Positions 42,594-51,481 of a stretch of 57,876 nt of DNA are shown here, in pieces. The DNA is taken from positions 1 through 57,876 of the forward strand of contig CAZKWC010000013.1 in the NCBI GenBank assembly GCA_964556425.1, written 5' to 3'. The position numbers were made by a program, and so were the translations under genes. Numbering within the stretch: position 1 is the stretch's first letter; each line of letters begins with the position of its first letter. Under the pieces are notes generated by a model. The model did not search any database. It worked only from the letters and a program-made list of their open reading frames with translations, and had not been told where the DNA came from. The stretch is from JALQUL01 sp964556425. Lineage in GTDB: Bacteria > Pseudomonadota > Gammaproteobacteria > Burkholderiales > Burkholderiaceae_C.

Positions 42594-43913
42594 TCAAGCC
42601 TTCGTTTTGGTAAAACTTGCCTTCTTTAACAAAGACTCGTATTGTTGGGACATCATATAATTTTGCACCTGTGCCATAAAATCCATAGTAACAACCACAA
42701 TAATTAGTAGTGAAGTACCACCAAAATAAAACGGTACGTTATATTTCAAGATTAAGAACTCAGGCAATAAACAAACTAAAGTGATATAGATTGCGCCAAC
42801 AAAAGTTAAGCGAAGCAATATTTTATCAATGTATTTAGCTGTTTGATCACCAGGACGTATTCCTGGAACAAAAGCACCACTCTTTTTGAGGTTTTCAGCA
42901 GTTTCGCGACTATTAAATACTAAAGCCGTATAGAAAAAGCAGAAAAACACAATCATTGCAGCATAAAGCATGACGTAAATTGGTTGACCTGGGGCCAAGT
43001 TTGCAGCAACATCTTTAAGACCTCGCTGAAACCAGGAATCACCCGTACTGAACCAACCTACAATGGTTGCAGGTAACAAAATGATGGAGGAGGCAAAAAT
43101 AGGAGGAATAACACCCGCCATATTGAGTTTTAAAGGTAAATGTGATGATTGACCACCCATAACCTTATTACCCACTTGACGTCTTGCGTAATTCACCAAA
43201 ATTTTACGTTGACCTCTTTCAACAAACACTACCAAGTAGGTGACTGCAGCAACTAGCACTACAATAACCATAGCCATGAAAGGATTCATTGAACCATTAT
43301 TTACCAACTCAAATAAGCCGCCTAATGCATTAGGTAAACCTGCAGCAATACCGGCGAAAATAAGTATGGAAATACCATTACCTAAACCGCGCTCGGTGAT
43401 TTGTTCACCAAGCCACATAAGAAACAAAGTCCCTGCTGTGAGACTCACAGCAGTTGTTAAGCGGAAAGCAAAACCTGGATCAATCACGAGACCTGCTTGG
43501 CTTTCGAGGGCCACTGCAATACCAACTGATTGAAACAAGGCCAAACCCAAGGTTCCATAACGGGTATATTGGGTAATTTTGCGGCGGCCTGTCTCTCCTT
43601 CTTTTTTCATCTGCTCGAATGTCGGTACTACGTAGGACATTAATTGCATGATGATAGAAGCGGAAATGTAAGGCATGATGCCCAATGCAAACAGCGAGAA
43701 ACGTGACAAAGCACCACCAGAGAACATATTGAATAAACCCAATATGCCACCGGATTGTGTTTGGAACATCTTTTGCAGTTCGTCGGGATCAATTCCTGGT
43801 ACTGGAATGTGGGTACCTAAACGGTACACCACCAAAGCCATTAACAAGAACAGCAGACGGCTAGTTAATTCGCCGTTCTTTCCTGCACCCGTTGCGTTAG
43901 TTGTCGTCGCCAC
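42594..43913 (-). CDS. secY: Protein translocase subunit SecY
   Basis: Central channel of the Sec translocon, 439 residues with ten membrane helices. Seen: the N-terminal LTSRLLFLLMALVVYRLGTH, the plug-region GALSRFSLFALGIMPYISAS, and GERGLGNGISILIF-like ITERGLGNGISILIFAG. It follows rplO by 25 bases in the spc operon. Confidence 0.99.
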   Translation of the reverse strand: MATTTNATGAGKNGELTSRLLFLLMALVVYRLGTHIPVPGIDPDELQKMFQTQSGGILGLFNMFSGGALSRFSLFALGIMPYISASIIMQLMSYVVPTFEQMKKEGETGRRKITQYTRYGTLGLALFQSVGIAVALESQAGLVIDPGFAFRLTTAVSLTAGTLFLMWLGEQITERGLGNGISILIFAGIAAGLPNALGGLFELVNNGSMNPFMAMVIVVLVAAVTYLVVFVERGQRKILVNYARRQVGNKVMGGQSSHLPLKLNMAGVIPPIFASSIILLPATIVGWFSTGDSWFQRGLKDVAANLAPGQPIYVMLYAAMIVFFCFFYTALVFNSRETAENLKKSGAFVPGIRPGDQTAKYIDKILLRLTFVGAIYITLVCLLPEFLILKYNVPFYFGGTSLLIIVVVTMDFMAQVQNYMMSQQYESLLKKASFTKTKA

Positions 43914-43938
43914 AAGTTGCCTTTGTTCTTTTTAAATA

Positions 43939-44370
43939 TTAAGCTACAGAACCGCCAGCTGCAATAATTGCCGCTTTAGCAGATGCTGTTGCTCCAATAC
44001 CGTTTAAAGCGTAAGCTTTAGTTACAGTACCAGTGCCGATTACTTTAACTACTTTAGCCAACTCGCCGACAAAGCCAGCGGTTTTCAAAGTTAATAAGTC
44101 AATGTTACCAGCTGGTAATGTATCTAATGCGCCCAAAGTCACTTCAGCGTTAAATTGCAACAAATGTGATTTAAAACCACGCTTTGGCAAACGGCGTTGC
44201 ATAGGCATTTGACCGCCCTCAAAACCTACCTTGTGATAGCCGCCAGTACGAGACTTTTGACCTTTGTGACCGCGACCAGCAGTTTTACCTAAACCGGAAC
44301 CAATGCCACGTCCTACGCGACGCTTAGCGTGTTTAGCACCTGCGGCTGGTTTTAATGTATTTAATTCCAT
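43939..44370 (-). CDS. rplO: 50S ribosomal protein L15
   Basis: Large-subunit assembly protein, 143 residues. Seen: MELNTLKPAAGAKHAKRRVG, the glycine-rich RGIGSGLGKTAGRGHKGQKS, and GFEGGQMPMQRRLPKRGF. It lies between rpmD and secY, co-transcribed. Confidence 0.99.
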   Translation of the reverse strand: MELNTLKPAAGAKHAKRRVGRGIGSGLGKTAGRGHKGQKSRTGGYHKVGFEGGQMPMQRRLPKRGFKSHLLQFNAEVTLGALDTLPAGNIDLLTLKTAGFVGELAKVVKVIGTGTVTKAYALNGIGATASAKAAIIAAGGSVA

Positions 44371-44383
44371 GATTTTTTTACTC

Positions 44384-44566
44384 TCAAAGAATTTTGACTA
44401 AATAGTCAATTTTGTTAATCATTCCGCGCACGGCTGGTGTGTCTTGCAACTCACTCACGCTGTTCATACGGCGTAAACCTAAACCACGCACTGTATCGCG
44501 GTGGCTTTGTTTACAACCGATTGGGCTGCGAACGAGTTGAATTTTGATAGTAGCTTGTTGTGTCAT
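44384..44566 (-). CDS. rpmD: 50S ribosomal protein L30
   Basis: Small large-subunit protein, 60 residues from the second of two close ATGs. Seen: IKIQLVRSPIGCKQSHRDTV and GLGLRRMNSVSELQDTPAVR. An ATG six bases upstream is only three bases from the AAGGAG site, while this one is nine bases away and fits the family N-terminus, so it is preferred. Confidence 0.97.
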   Translation of the reverse strand: MTQQATIKIQLVRSPIGCKQSHRDTVRGLGLRRMNSVSELQDTPAVRGMINKIDYLVKIL

Positions 44567-44579
44567 TTTCATTCACTCC

Positions 44580-45107
44580 TTAAGCTGTAAAAATGTCTTC
44601 AACACTTTTACCGCGTTTTGCAGCTACATCACCAGGTGTTGTGCAATGCTGTAAGGCATTGATGGTTGCACGTACGAGGTTGTATGGATTGGTAGAACCA
44701 TGGCTTTTTGCCACGATATCTGTAATACCAACTACTTCGAATACGGCACGCATTGGACCGCCAGCAATAATACCAGTACCTTTTGGTGCTGGCATCATCA
44801 TGACTTTAGATGCGCCATGTTGACCCATTACAGTGTGATGCAAAGAACCATTTTTTAAAGAAACTTTAGTCAAACGACGACGAGCTTCTTCCATTGCTTT
44901 TTGCACGGCTGAAGGTACTTCTTTCGATTTACCTTTACCCATTGCGATGCGACCATCGCCATCACCAACTACTGTAAGTGCTGCGAAACCGAGAATACGA
45001 CCACCCTTCACCACTTTCGTGACGCGGTTGATGCCGATCATCTTTTCGCGCAAACCGTCTTCTGGACCGTCTGCTTTACCTTGCATTCTTCCTTGAACTT
45101 TAGCCAT
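44580..45107 (-). CDS. rpsE: 30S ribosomal protein S5
   Basis: Small-subunit protein at the mRNA entry channel, 175 residues. Seen: REKMIGINRVTKVVKGGRIL in the double-stranded RNA-binding domain, GDGDGRIAMGKGKSKEVP, and LKPAPKGTGIIAGG-like MMPAPKGTGIIAGGPMRAV. It lies 18 bases after rplR in the spc operon. Confidence 0.99.
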   Translation of the reverse strand: MAKVQGRMQGKADGPEDGLREKMIGINRVTKVVKGGRILGFAALTVVGDGDGRIAMGKGKSKEVPSAVQKAMEEARRRLTKVSLKNGSLHHTVMGQHGASKVMMMPAPKGTGIIAGGPMRAVFEVVGITDIVAKSHGSTNPYNLVRATINALQHCTTPGDVAAKRGKSVEDIFTA

Positions 45108-45125
45108 TATATTTTCCCAATTCGC

Positions 45126-45491
45126 TTAGAACTGTAAACCGGCTTCACGAGCTGCTTCAGCCAATGCTTTTACGCGGCCGTGATAAGCAAAACCTGAACG
45201 GTCAAACGCTACTTTTTCAATGCCGGCAGCTTTTGCTTTTTCTGCAATGAGCTTACCGACCGCTGTTGCTGCTGAAACGTTTCCGCCTTTACCAGCTGTT
45301 CCGAAAGTAGCACGAAGGTCAGCAGACATACTAGATGCTGCAGCGATTACCTTGGAGCCGTCGCCGGAAATAACACTTGCGTAAATATGCAAGTTGGTAC
45401 GATTTACAGTTAAACGCGCTACGCCTTGCTTGGCAATACGAATGCGGGTTTGACGTGCACGACGAAGACGTTGTTGTTTTTTGGATATCAT
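45126..45491 (-). CDS. rplR: 50S ribosomal protein L18
   Basis: 5S rRNA-binding protein, 121 residues. Seen: RLRRARQTRIRIAKQGVARL, RTNLHIYASVIS, and the C-terminal FDRSGFAYHGRVKALAEAAR. It lies between rplF (11 bases) and rpsE. Confidence 0.99.
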   Translation of the reverse strand: MISKKQQRLRRARQTRIRIAKQGVARLTVNRTNLHIYASVISGDGSKVIAAASSMSADLRATFGTAGKGGNVSAATAVGKLIAEKAKAAGIEKVAFDRSGFAYHGRVKALAEAAREAGLQF

Positions 45492-45502
45492 GTTGCGAAT
45501 CC

Positions 45503-46036
45503 TTATTTCTTCTTAGTCTCTTTAAGCGTAATCTTCTCATCCGAGTAACGAATACCTTTGCCTTTGTAAGGCTCTGGTGGACGAATAGCACGGATTTCGG
45601 CAGCAATCTGCCCGACTCGCTGACGGTCTGCACCTTTAATCAAAATTTCAGTTTGAGTAGGTGTTTCGACTTTAATACCCTCTGGCATGTCTTTATTGAC
45701 AGGATGAGAGAAGCCGATAGACAAGTTAAGCTTGTTGCCTTGTGCAGCTGCACGATAGCCAACGCCAACCAATACCAATTTCTTCTCGAAACCTTTTGAT
45801 ACGCCATTGACCATGTTATTGACCATTTGACGCATAGTGCCTGTTAAGGCATCAGCTTCGCGAGATTCATTGGCAGGAGAGAAGCTCAAGCTGCCGTTTT
45901 CGTTTGTGACTGTAACTAAAACGTTAACAGGCATAGCGAGACTACCACCAGCGCCTTGAACGCTAATGCTGCCGCCATCAATAGATACTTGCACTCCCGC
46001 AGGAATTGCAACAGGTAGTTTACCAATACGTGACAT
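45503..46036 (-). CDS. rplF: 50S ribosomal protein L6
   Basis: Large-subunit protein near the GTPase centre, 177 residues. Seen: MSRIGKLPVAIPAGVQVSID, VGVGYRAAAQGNKLNLSIGF, and the C-terminal RPPEPYKGKGIRYSDE. It lies 26 bases after rpsH in the spc operon. Confidence 0.99.
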   Translation of the reverse strand: MSRIGKLPVAIPAGVQVSIDGGSISVQGAGGSLAMPVNVLVTVTNENGSLSFSPANESREADALTGTMRQMVNNMVNGVSKGFEKKLVLVGVGYRAAAQGNKLNLSIGFSHPVNKDMPEGIKVETPTQTEILIKGADRQRVGQIAAEIRAIRPPEPYKGKGIRYSDEKITLKETKKK

Positions 46037-46062
46037 CTGTGTTTCTCCTCAATGCCACTTAA

Positions 46063-46458
46063 TTAAGCGACGTAGCAAAGAACTTCACCACCAACGCCAA
46101 CAGCGCGCGCTTTGCGGTCTGTCATTACGCCACGTGGAGTAGTTACGATTGCAACACCCAAGCCGTTCATCACGTTTGGAATGTCTTCGCAGCCTTTGTA
46201 AACGCGTAAGCCAGGACGTGATACGCGCTCAATGCGCTCAATCACAGGACGGCCTGCGTAATATTTCAAAGTGATTTCTAAAGTAGATTTACCATCTTCT
46301 GTAGTCACTTTAAAACTGTCGATATAGCCTTCGTCCTTTAATACTTGAACGATTGCTAATTTTACTTTTGACGAAGGTACTGAAACCGTCGTTTTTGCCA
46401 CCATCTGCGCATTACGAATGCGAGTCAGCAAGTCGGCAATTGGATCACTCATACTCAT
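46063..46458 (-). CDS. rpsH: 30S ribosomal protein S8
   Basis: Primary 16S rRNA binder, 131 residues, and the autoregulator of the spc operon in E. coli. Seen: MSDPIADLLTRIRNAQM, YYAGRPVIERIERVSRPGLR and GLGVAIVTTPRGVMTDRKAR. It lies 18 bases after rpsN. Confidence 0.99.
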   Translation of the reverse strand: MSMSDPIADLLTRIRNAQMVAKTTVSVPSSKVKLAIVQVLKDEGYIDSFKVTTEDGKSTLEITLKYYAGRPVIERIERVSRPGLRVYKGCEDIPNVMNGLGVAIVTTPRGVMTDRKARAVGVGGEVLCYVA

Positions 46459-46476
46459 GTCTAATCTCCCGAGCTA

Positions 46477-46782
46477 TTACCAGCTAGCTTTAGTGATGCC
46501 TGGAATCTCGCCGGCAAACGCCATCTCACGAATCTTGGCACGACCAAGACCGAATTGACGGAAGGTACCACGTGGACGACCTGTGATCGCACAACGATTA
46601 CGTTGGCGAGTTGGGTTCGCATTACGCGGCATTTTTTGTAAAGCTAAACGAGCTGCAGCACGCTCTTCTTCAGAGAGTTTTGCATTTTTGCTAGCTGCTT
46701 TGTATTCTGCATATTTGACGGCGAATTTCGCAGCCAACTTGTCACGCTTGAGCTCACGCTCGATCAATGCCATTTTTGCCAC
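46477..46782 (-). CDS. rpsN: 30S ribosomal protein S14 (zinc-free, long form)
   Basis: Head protein of the small subunit, 101 residues, the long C-minus form: the CxxC zinc motif of short S14 is absent. Seen: MAKMALIERELKRDKLAAKF and the C-terminal RNRCAITGRPRGTFRQFGLG. It lies eight bases after rplE. Confidence 0.99.
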   Translation of the reverse strand: MAKMALIERELKRDKLAAKFAVKYAEYKAASKNAKLSEEERAAARLALQKMPRNANPTRQRNRCAITGRPRGTFRQFGLGRAKIREMAFAGEIPGITKASW

Positions 46783-46790
46783 AAATCACC

Positions 46791-47330
46791 TCAGTTCTTA
46801 AAGGGGAAACGGAATGCTGTGAGAAGCGCTTTGCACTCGTCATCAGTTTTTGCCGTTGTAGTGATGCTGATATTGAGACCACGTAAGGCATCTACCTTAT
46901 CGTATTCAATTTCAGGGAAAATGATCTGTTCTTTAACGCCAATGTTGTAGTTACCACGACCGTCGAATGAACGACCAGAGATACCGCGGAAGTCACGAAC
47001 GCGTGGCAATGCAACCGTAATAAAACGATCTAAGAATTCCCACATTTGAACGCCACGTAAAGTTACCATACAACCAATTGCTTGACCTTCACGAATCTTG
47101 AAGCCAGCAATCGCTTTACGAGCAACTGTTACGACAGGTTTTTGACCTGCAATTTTAGATAAGTCACCAACAGCGTTGTCCATGACTTTCTTGTCTGAAA
47201 CAGCTTCACTTACACCCATGTTTAAGGTGATTTTAGTGATGCGTGGAACTTCCATTACTGATTTATAACCAAATTTGGCCATTAAATCTTTGGAAATTTG
47301 TTCACGATATTGTTGTTGAAAACGTGCCAT
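46791..47330 (-). CDS. rplE: 50S ribosomal protein L5
   Basis: 5S rRNA-binding protein of the central protuberance, 179 residues. Seen: ITLNMGVSEAVSDKKVMDNA, VTLRGVQMWEFLDRFITVAL and GRGNYNIGVKEQIIFPEI. It lies two bases after rplX, so it is tightly coupled. Confidence 0.99.
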   Translation of the reverse strand: MARFQQQYREQISKDLMAKFGYKSVMEVPRITKITLNMGVSEAVSDKKVMDNAVGDLSKIAGQKPVVTVARKAIAGFKIREGQAIGCMVTLRGVQMWEFLDRFITVALPRVRDFRGISGRSFDGRGNYNIGVKEQIIFPEIEYDKVDALRGLNISITTTAKTDDECKALLTAFRFPFKN

Positions 47331-47332
47331 GC

Positions 47333-47653
47333 TTAAGCCACCTTGATTTCTTCACCGCTTGATTTGTAAACACGTACGCGTTTACCATCAGCGGAAACCT
47401 TTACACCCACGCGATCGGCTTTGCCAGTTGCGGGATTGAAAATAGCTACATTAGATTGGTGAATAGGCATTGTTTTCTCAACGATACCACCTGCCTCATT
47501 TTTCATGGGGTTAGGTTTAGTATGACGTTTAACGAGGTTAACACCTTCAACAACAATCATTTCACTGTCTTTACGAGTAACGACCTTACCACGCTTGCCT
47601 TTATCACGGCCAGTCAAGATAATGACATCGTCACCACTACGAATCTTGTCCAT
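47333..47653 (-). CDS. rplX: 50S ribosomal protein L24
   Basis: Assembly initiator of the large subunit, 106 residues with a KOW motif: MDKIRSGDDVIILTGRDKGK at the N-terminus, then GVNLVKRHTKPNP. It lies 12 bases after rplN. Confidence 0.99.
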   Translation of the reverse strand: MDKIRSGDDVIILTGRDKGKRGKVVTRKDSEMIVVEGVNLVKRHTKPNPMKNEAGGIVEKTMPIHQSNVAIFNPATGKADRVGVKVSADGKRVRVYKSSGEEIKVA

Positions 47654-47665
47654 CTTATAAATTCC

Positions 47666-48034
47666 TTACAGAACTTCAGGGGCCAAAGACACGATTTTCA
47701 TGAACTTCTCAGTACGCAATTCGCGTGTGACAGGTCCAAAAATACGAGTGCCGATAGGCTCTAGTTTGCTATTAAGCAACACTGCAGCGTTACCATCAAA
47801 TTTAACAAGTGAACCGTCAGGACGACGAATTCCCTTGGCGGTGCGTACTACCACAGCACTATAAACCTCGCCTTTTTTGACGCGGCCACGTGGTGCAGCT
47901 TCTTTAATACTCACCTTAATTACATCGCCAACACTTGCGTAGCGACGCTTTGAACCGCCGAGCACCTTAATGCACAGCACGGACTTAGCGCCGGTGTTAT
48001 CAGCGACTTCTAACCTAGTTTCAGTCTGGATCAT
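47666..48034 (-). CDS. rplN: 50S ribosomal protein L14
   Basis: Subunit-interface protein, 122 residues from the ATG at 48032-48034, the usual length; the frame is open 15 bases further. Seen: MIQTETRLEVADNTGAKSVL, GGSKRRYASVGDVIKVSIKE and PIGTRIFGPVTRELR. It is the first ribosomal-protein gene of this block. In most betaproteobacteria rpsQ, rpmC and rplP follow on its upstream side; here there are 454 non-coding bases and then divergent pdxH, so the cluster is broken here. Confidence 0.99.
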   Translation of the reverse strand: MIQTETRLEVADNTGAKSVLCIKVLGGSKRRYASVGDVIKVSIKEAAPRGRVKKGEVYSAVVVRTAKGIRRPDGSLVKFDGNAAVLLNSKLEPIGTRIFGPVTRELRTEKFMKIVSLAPEVL

Positions 48035-48488
48035 TTCTAGTATTCCCAACTTGCACCAAGAGTCTGACTTGCAAGCAAGCCTACCTTAGTCAGTCTTGGG
48101 CCCGTCGTCCATGTAACAAACCATTTGCTACACTTCCGCTGGGCAGATAATTAACATTGAACACACAAACTATCTACTTGGTAAATAGTTCACCTAGATT
48201 TGCCTTAATACGTCTACCACGGTGGCTTTCGCTTTTTGTGGCTTTGCTATTTTACGGCTTGCTTCTTTTATAAAGCAATCGTATTTTAGACTCTTCTGCT
48301 GTGTTTTTATGTAGTCTTGTATTATTGCATAAATTTTATTCATTCAGCAAGCTTTTTTTTGGGTATTTATAAGCAACCATTGATAATCTTCAATTGTTGT
48401 GTTTATGCTACTATAAACTTTAAGTAAGTTAATTCTTAACTGAATACTTTTAACCCACCCTCTTTATTTATTTCAATAGCTTGACCAA
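48035..48488. other. Divergent control region between rplN and pdxH
   Basis: The 454 bases have no supportable gene and must hold the spc-operon and pdxH promoters. A leader hairpin lies at 48056-48099 and another inverted repeat at 48168-48190 (8 of 9 pairs). No remnant of rpsQ is recognisable. I could not choose a promoter pair with confidence. Confidence 0.45.
48056..48099 (-). promoter_or_regulatory. rplN leader hairpin
   Basis: Two stems of 6 bp (48056-48061 with 48094-48099) and 5 bp (48064-48068 with 48089-48093), separated by a two-base bulge, have a 20-nt loop. It ends 21 bases before the rplN ATG, a position suited to ribosomal-protein feedback. No binding protein can be named. Confidence 0.45.
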
Positions 48489-49127
48489 ATGACTCAACTA
48501 GCAGATTTACGAAAAAACTATGACCAAGGCAGTCTAGACGAAGATAAGTCCTTGGCTACACCTCATTTGCAATTTACCGCTTGGCTCAATGAAGCCTTGG
48601 CCAGTGGCATTGCTGAACCCAATGCGATGACAGTTGCAACGGTTTCTTCTAGTGGTAGGCCAAGTACACGCATCGTACTAATTAAAGATTACGATGAACA
48701 AGGCATAGTTTGGTACACCAACTACAGTAGCCGTAAAGGACAAGAAATCGCCGGCAATCCTTTTGCTGCAATTCAATTTCATTGGGTTGAATTAGAGCGT
48801 GTAGTCAGAATTGAGGGAGTAGTTGAAAAGGTCTCAGCGGCTCAAAGCGACGCTTACTTTAACTCAAGGCCACTAGACTCTAAAATTGGTGCTTGGGCAT
48901 CTCCACAATCACAAGTCATAAAAGGCAGAGCCGAACTCGTAAGCAATGCAGCTAAATACGCCTTATTGCACGGATTAAATCCCAAGCGCCCCGAACATTG
49001 GGGTGGCTACCGATTAATACCCGAACAATGGGAGTTTTGGCAAGGTCGTAAAAGTAGATTGCACGACAGAATTAGGTATAGCAAAAACAACAGTTATGAC
49101 TGGATTAAAGAGCGATTAGCGCCTTAA
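48489..49127 (+). CDS. pdxH: Pyridoxamine 5'-phosphate oxidase
   Basis: FMN-dependent oxidase making pyridoxal 5'-phosphate from pyridoxine or pyridoxamine phosphate. It has 212 residues. Seen: N-terminal LRKNYDQGSLDE, the FMN-binding RIVLIKDYDEQGIVWYTNY, AIQFHWVELERVVRIEG, and the C-terminal EFWQGRKSRLHDRIRY. It diverges from the spc ribosomal operon. The ATG has no clear ribosome site. Confidence 0.97.
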   Translation: MTQLADLRKNYDQGSLDEDKSLATPHLQFTAWLNEALASGIAEPNAMTVATVSSSGRPSTRIVLIKDYDEQGIVWYTNYSSRKGQEIAGNPFAAIQFHWVELERVVRIEGVVEKVSAAQSDAYFNSRPLDSKIGAWASPQSQVIKGRAELVSNAAKYALLHGLNPKRPEHWGGYRLIPEQWEFWQGRKSRLHDRIRYSKNNSYDWIKERLAP

Positions 49128-49228
49128 AAAAGTGCTTGCTAGAAAATTGAATTCATGGCTGTAGTGAGTAAGCGCTTCACAACACATCAAGCCAATAAAT
49201 AAATGGCTTGAGCCAGCTAAAAAACCAA

Positions 49229-49270
49229 AATGCTCAGCAAATGTCTGTTTAAACAGAGTTGCTGAGCATT
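49229..49270. other. Nested hairpin between pdxH and msrA
   Basis: Perfect 12-bp arms (49229-49240 and 49259-49270) enclose a second palindrome, CTGTTTAAACAG. No long T tract lies on either side, but the position between converging genes suggests a terminator. A smaller 7-bp hairpin lies at 49188-49210. Confidence 0.5.
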
Positions 49271-49337
49271 CACTTTTATCGACTCACACTATCAATAAAT
49301 AATAATTAAGATTGATTTAGCGTTTTAAATGAAGTAA

Positions 49338-49886
49338 TTAGTCATCTACCACTAAGCTTGGAAACTTGGATTTAAAACTATCGACTTTAGGCGCAACCAC
49401 AAAAGCGCAATATCCAGAATTAGGATTATTGAGATAATAATTCTGATGATATTCTTCGGCTTTGTAATAAGAGCTCAAAAGCTCTACTTCAGTCACTATT
49501 GTTTTATCATAGTGCGACTGTTGTTGTTGTAAAAACGATTTAACCCATTCTAAATCTTGAATATTTTCAGAATAAATTCCACTCCGGTATTGAGGTCCTT
49601 TGTCTGCACCCTGTGCATTTAGACTAGTGGGATCGTGCACTTTTAAAAAAACCTCAAGCAACTGTTGAAGACTAATGATCGTTTCGTCAAAAATAACTTT
49701 TATGACTTCAACATGACCACTATCACCGTTACAAACTTCTTTATATGTAGGATTCTTGCTATAACCATTACAGTAAGCGCTTTCTACAGCAAGCACACCT
49801 TTCATATTTTGAAACACGGCTTCCATGCACCAAAAACATCCGCCACCCAGATAAATTTCACGCATTGAAGAATTTTGATTATTCAT
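49338..49886 (-). CDS. msrA: Peptide methionine-S-sulfoxide reductase MsrA
   Basis: Repairs oxidised methionine (S-epimer) in proteins. It has 182 residues. The catalytic motif GGGCFWC (about 14-20) holds the reactive Cys, followed by the family's EAVFQ, PTYKEVCNGDSGHVEV and QYRSGIY. Possible resolving cysteines are Cys20 and a late one in SGYCAFV. It is monocistronic, converging on pdxH. The B-type partner is not fused or adjacent. Confidence 0.95.
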   Translation of the reverse strand: MNNQNSSMREIYLGGGCFWCMEAVFQNMKGVLAVESAYCNGYSKNPTYKEVCNGDSGHVEVIKVIFDETIISLQQLLEVFLKVHDPTSLNAQGADKGPQYRSGIYSENIQDLEWVKSFLQQQQSHYDKTIVTEVELLSSYYKAEEYHQNYYLNNPNSGYCAFVVAPKVDSFKSKFPSLVVDD

Positions 49887-50065
49887 TCATTGATCCTTAA
49901 TTGTAGGGACATCAAAATCCATTAAAACTTGACTAAATTCTTACATGTAAAAACATCATTTCAAGACTATAATCCGAGGCTAGGTAAAACACAAGCTATA
50001 GACAAAAACTTCGGTTGACTTAATAGCTAACCTTTAACAGAGCAAGCACCAACCAGTAACCTACT

Positions 50066-50524
50066 ATGCGCCAATTTGATGACGAGGACGACGAACAAAC
50101 GCCTCCTACACCGTTAACAAATGATCAGGCGCAACAACTGCGAGGGCAATTGATTCACATTACGCCACTATTTGTGGTCATTGTGCAATTATTGGCAACC
50201 TTGGTGTTGGGTGCGTTAACTTGGTTACTAACTTTTAACACAAGTTGGGCCCTGTCAATAAGTTATGGTGGTTTAACCATTGCACTGCCTGCAGGCATTT
50301 TTGCTTGGGCTATGCGAGGTAAAACCCAACAGGTACATGCTGCTGGTGTTTTATTTAGATTTTTTTTGTGGGAGTCGGTAAAAGTATTATTTTCGGTTGT
50401 TATGCTTGCCATAGCACCTTTTATAATACCTAACCTAAGTTGGCTAGCTTTATTAGCTGGTCTTATTGTGACAATCAAGGCTTACCTCATCGCAGCATTC
50501 CTGCGATCAAAGGGTAAACGTTAA
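50066..50524 (+). CDS. atpI: ATP synthase subunit I
   Basis: Membrane protein of 152 residues with four hydrophobic segments, first gene of the atp operon. The family aids assembly of the c-ring or Mg2+ supply. Sequence conservation is low, so the call rests on size, topology and place: it ends 13 bases before atpB. The N-terminal 25 residues are acidic and polar. Confidence 0.85.
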   Translation: MRQFDDEDDEQTPPTPLTNDQAQQLRGQLIHITPLFVVIVQLLATLVLGALTWLLTFNTSWALSISYGGLTIALPAGIFAWAMRGKTQQVHAAGVLFRFFLWESVKVLFSVVMLAIAPFIIPNLSWLALLAGLIVTIKAYLIAAFLRSKGKR

Positions 50525-50537
50525 ACGGAACTTTGTG

Positions 50538-51410
50538 ATGGCATCAGAATCAGAACACGGGCAAACCGCTGGTGAATATATCCAGCACCATTTGCATCAT
50601 TTGCAAAAGGATTTTTCTTTCAATAATGCTTCTCAACACAGCATTGTTGACTTTAGCGTCTTTAACCTTGACTCAGTTTTATACTCAGTTATTTTAGGTG
50701 CGCTTGGTTGTTTTTTATTGTGGCGTGCTGCACGTAAGGCAACCTCCGGTGTTCCTGGTCGCTTCCAAGCTGCCGTTGAAATTTTATCTGAAATGGTAGA
50801 ATCTCAAGCTAAGGGCGTTATTCATAACGCAAAAAGCCGCAAAGTCATTTCCCCATTAGCTTTAACTGTGTTTGTGTGGATTTTCCTCATGAATGCAATG
50901 GATATGTTGCCTGTTGATTTAATCCCTTATATTTGGCACGGCGCTGGTCCTGCTATGGGTTTTGACAACTATATGCGTGTAGTTCCAACTGCAGACTTAT
51001 CTACTACATTGGGTTTATCAACCTCAGTATTATTAGTTTGTTTGTTCTACAACATCAAAATCAAAGGTCTTGGTGGTTGGGCACATGAATTAGTGGCAGC
51101 ACCATTTGGTGACCACTGGGCCTTGTATCCTATCAACTTCTTAATGCAGGTCATTGAATATGTGGCCAAAACAGTGTCCCACGGCATGCGACTGTTCGGT
51201 AATATGTTTGCCGGCGAACTAGTTTTCATGCTAATCGCGTTAATGGGTGGCGGTTGGGCTTTAAGCGGTACTGGTATTGGTTTGGCAATTGGTCATATCA
51301 TCGCAGGTACAGTTTGGAGTATCTTCCACATCTTGGTGATTACGTTACAAGCGTTCATCTTCATGATGTTGACACTCATTTACACTGGACAGTCTCACGA
51401 AGCGCACTAA
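50538..51410 (+). CDS. atpB: F0F1 ATP synthase subunit a
   Basis: Proton-channel subunit of F0, 290 residues with five to six helices. Seen: the essential Arg region HGMRLFGNMFAGELVF and the C-terminal LQAFIFMMLTLIY. The N-terminus is His-rich (IQHHLHHLQ). The ATG at 50538 is preferred to a GTG three bases earlier. It lies between atpI and atpE. Confidence 0.98.
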   Translation: MASESEHGQTAGEYIQHHLHHLQKDFSFNNASQHSIVDFSVFNLDSVLYSVILGALGCFLLWRAARKATSGVPGRFQAAVEILSEMVESQAKGVIHNAKSRKVISPLALTVFVWIFLMNAMDMLPVDLIPYIWHGAGPAMGFDNYMRVVPTADLSTTLGLSTSVLLVCLFYNIKIKGLGGWAHELVAAPFGDHWALYPINFLMQVIEYVAKTVSHGMRLFGNMFAGELVFMLIALMGGGWALSGTGIGLAIGHIIAGTVWSIFHILVITLQAFIFMMLTLIYTGQSHEAH

Positions 51411-51481
51411 GCGCCTAGTAAGTTAGTAGTTTTATTTTCTCTTTGTTTTTTCTTTTCTTTTTTATTATTTAGGAGCTTCTC

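Noticed and set aside
48191..48488. Remnant of rpsQ or other S10-operon genes upstream of rplN
   Set aside because: Reading all frames gave no recognisable ribosomal-protein segment.
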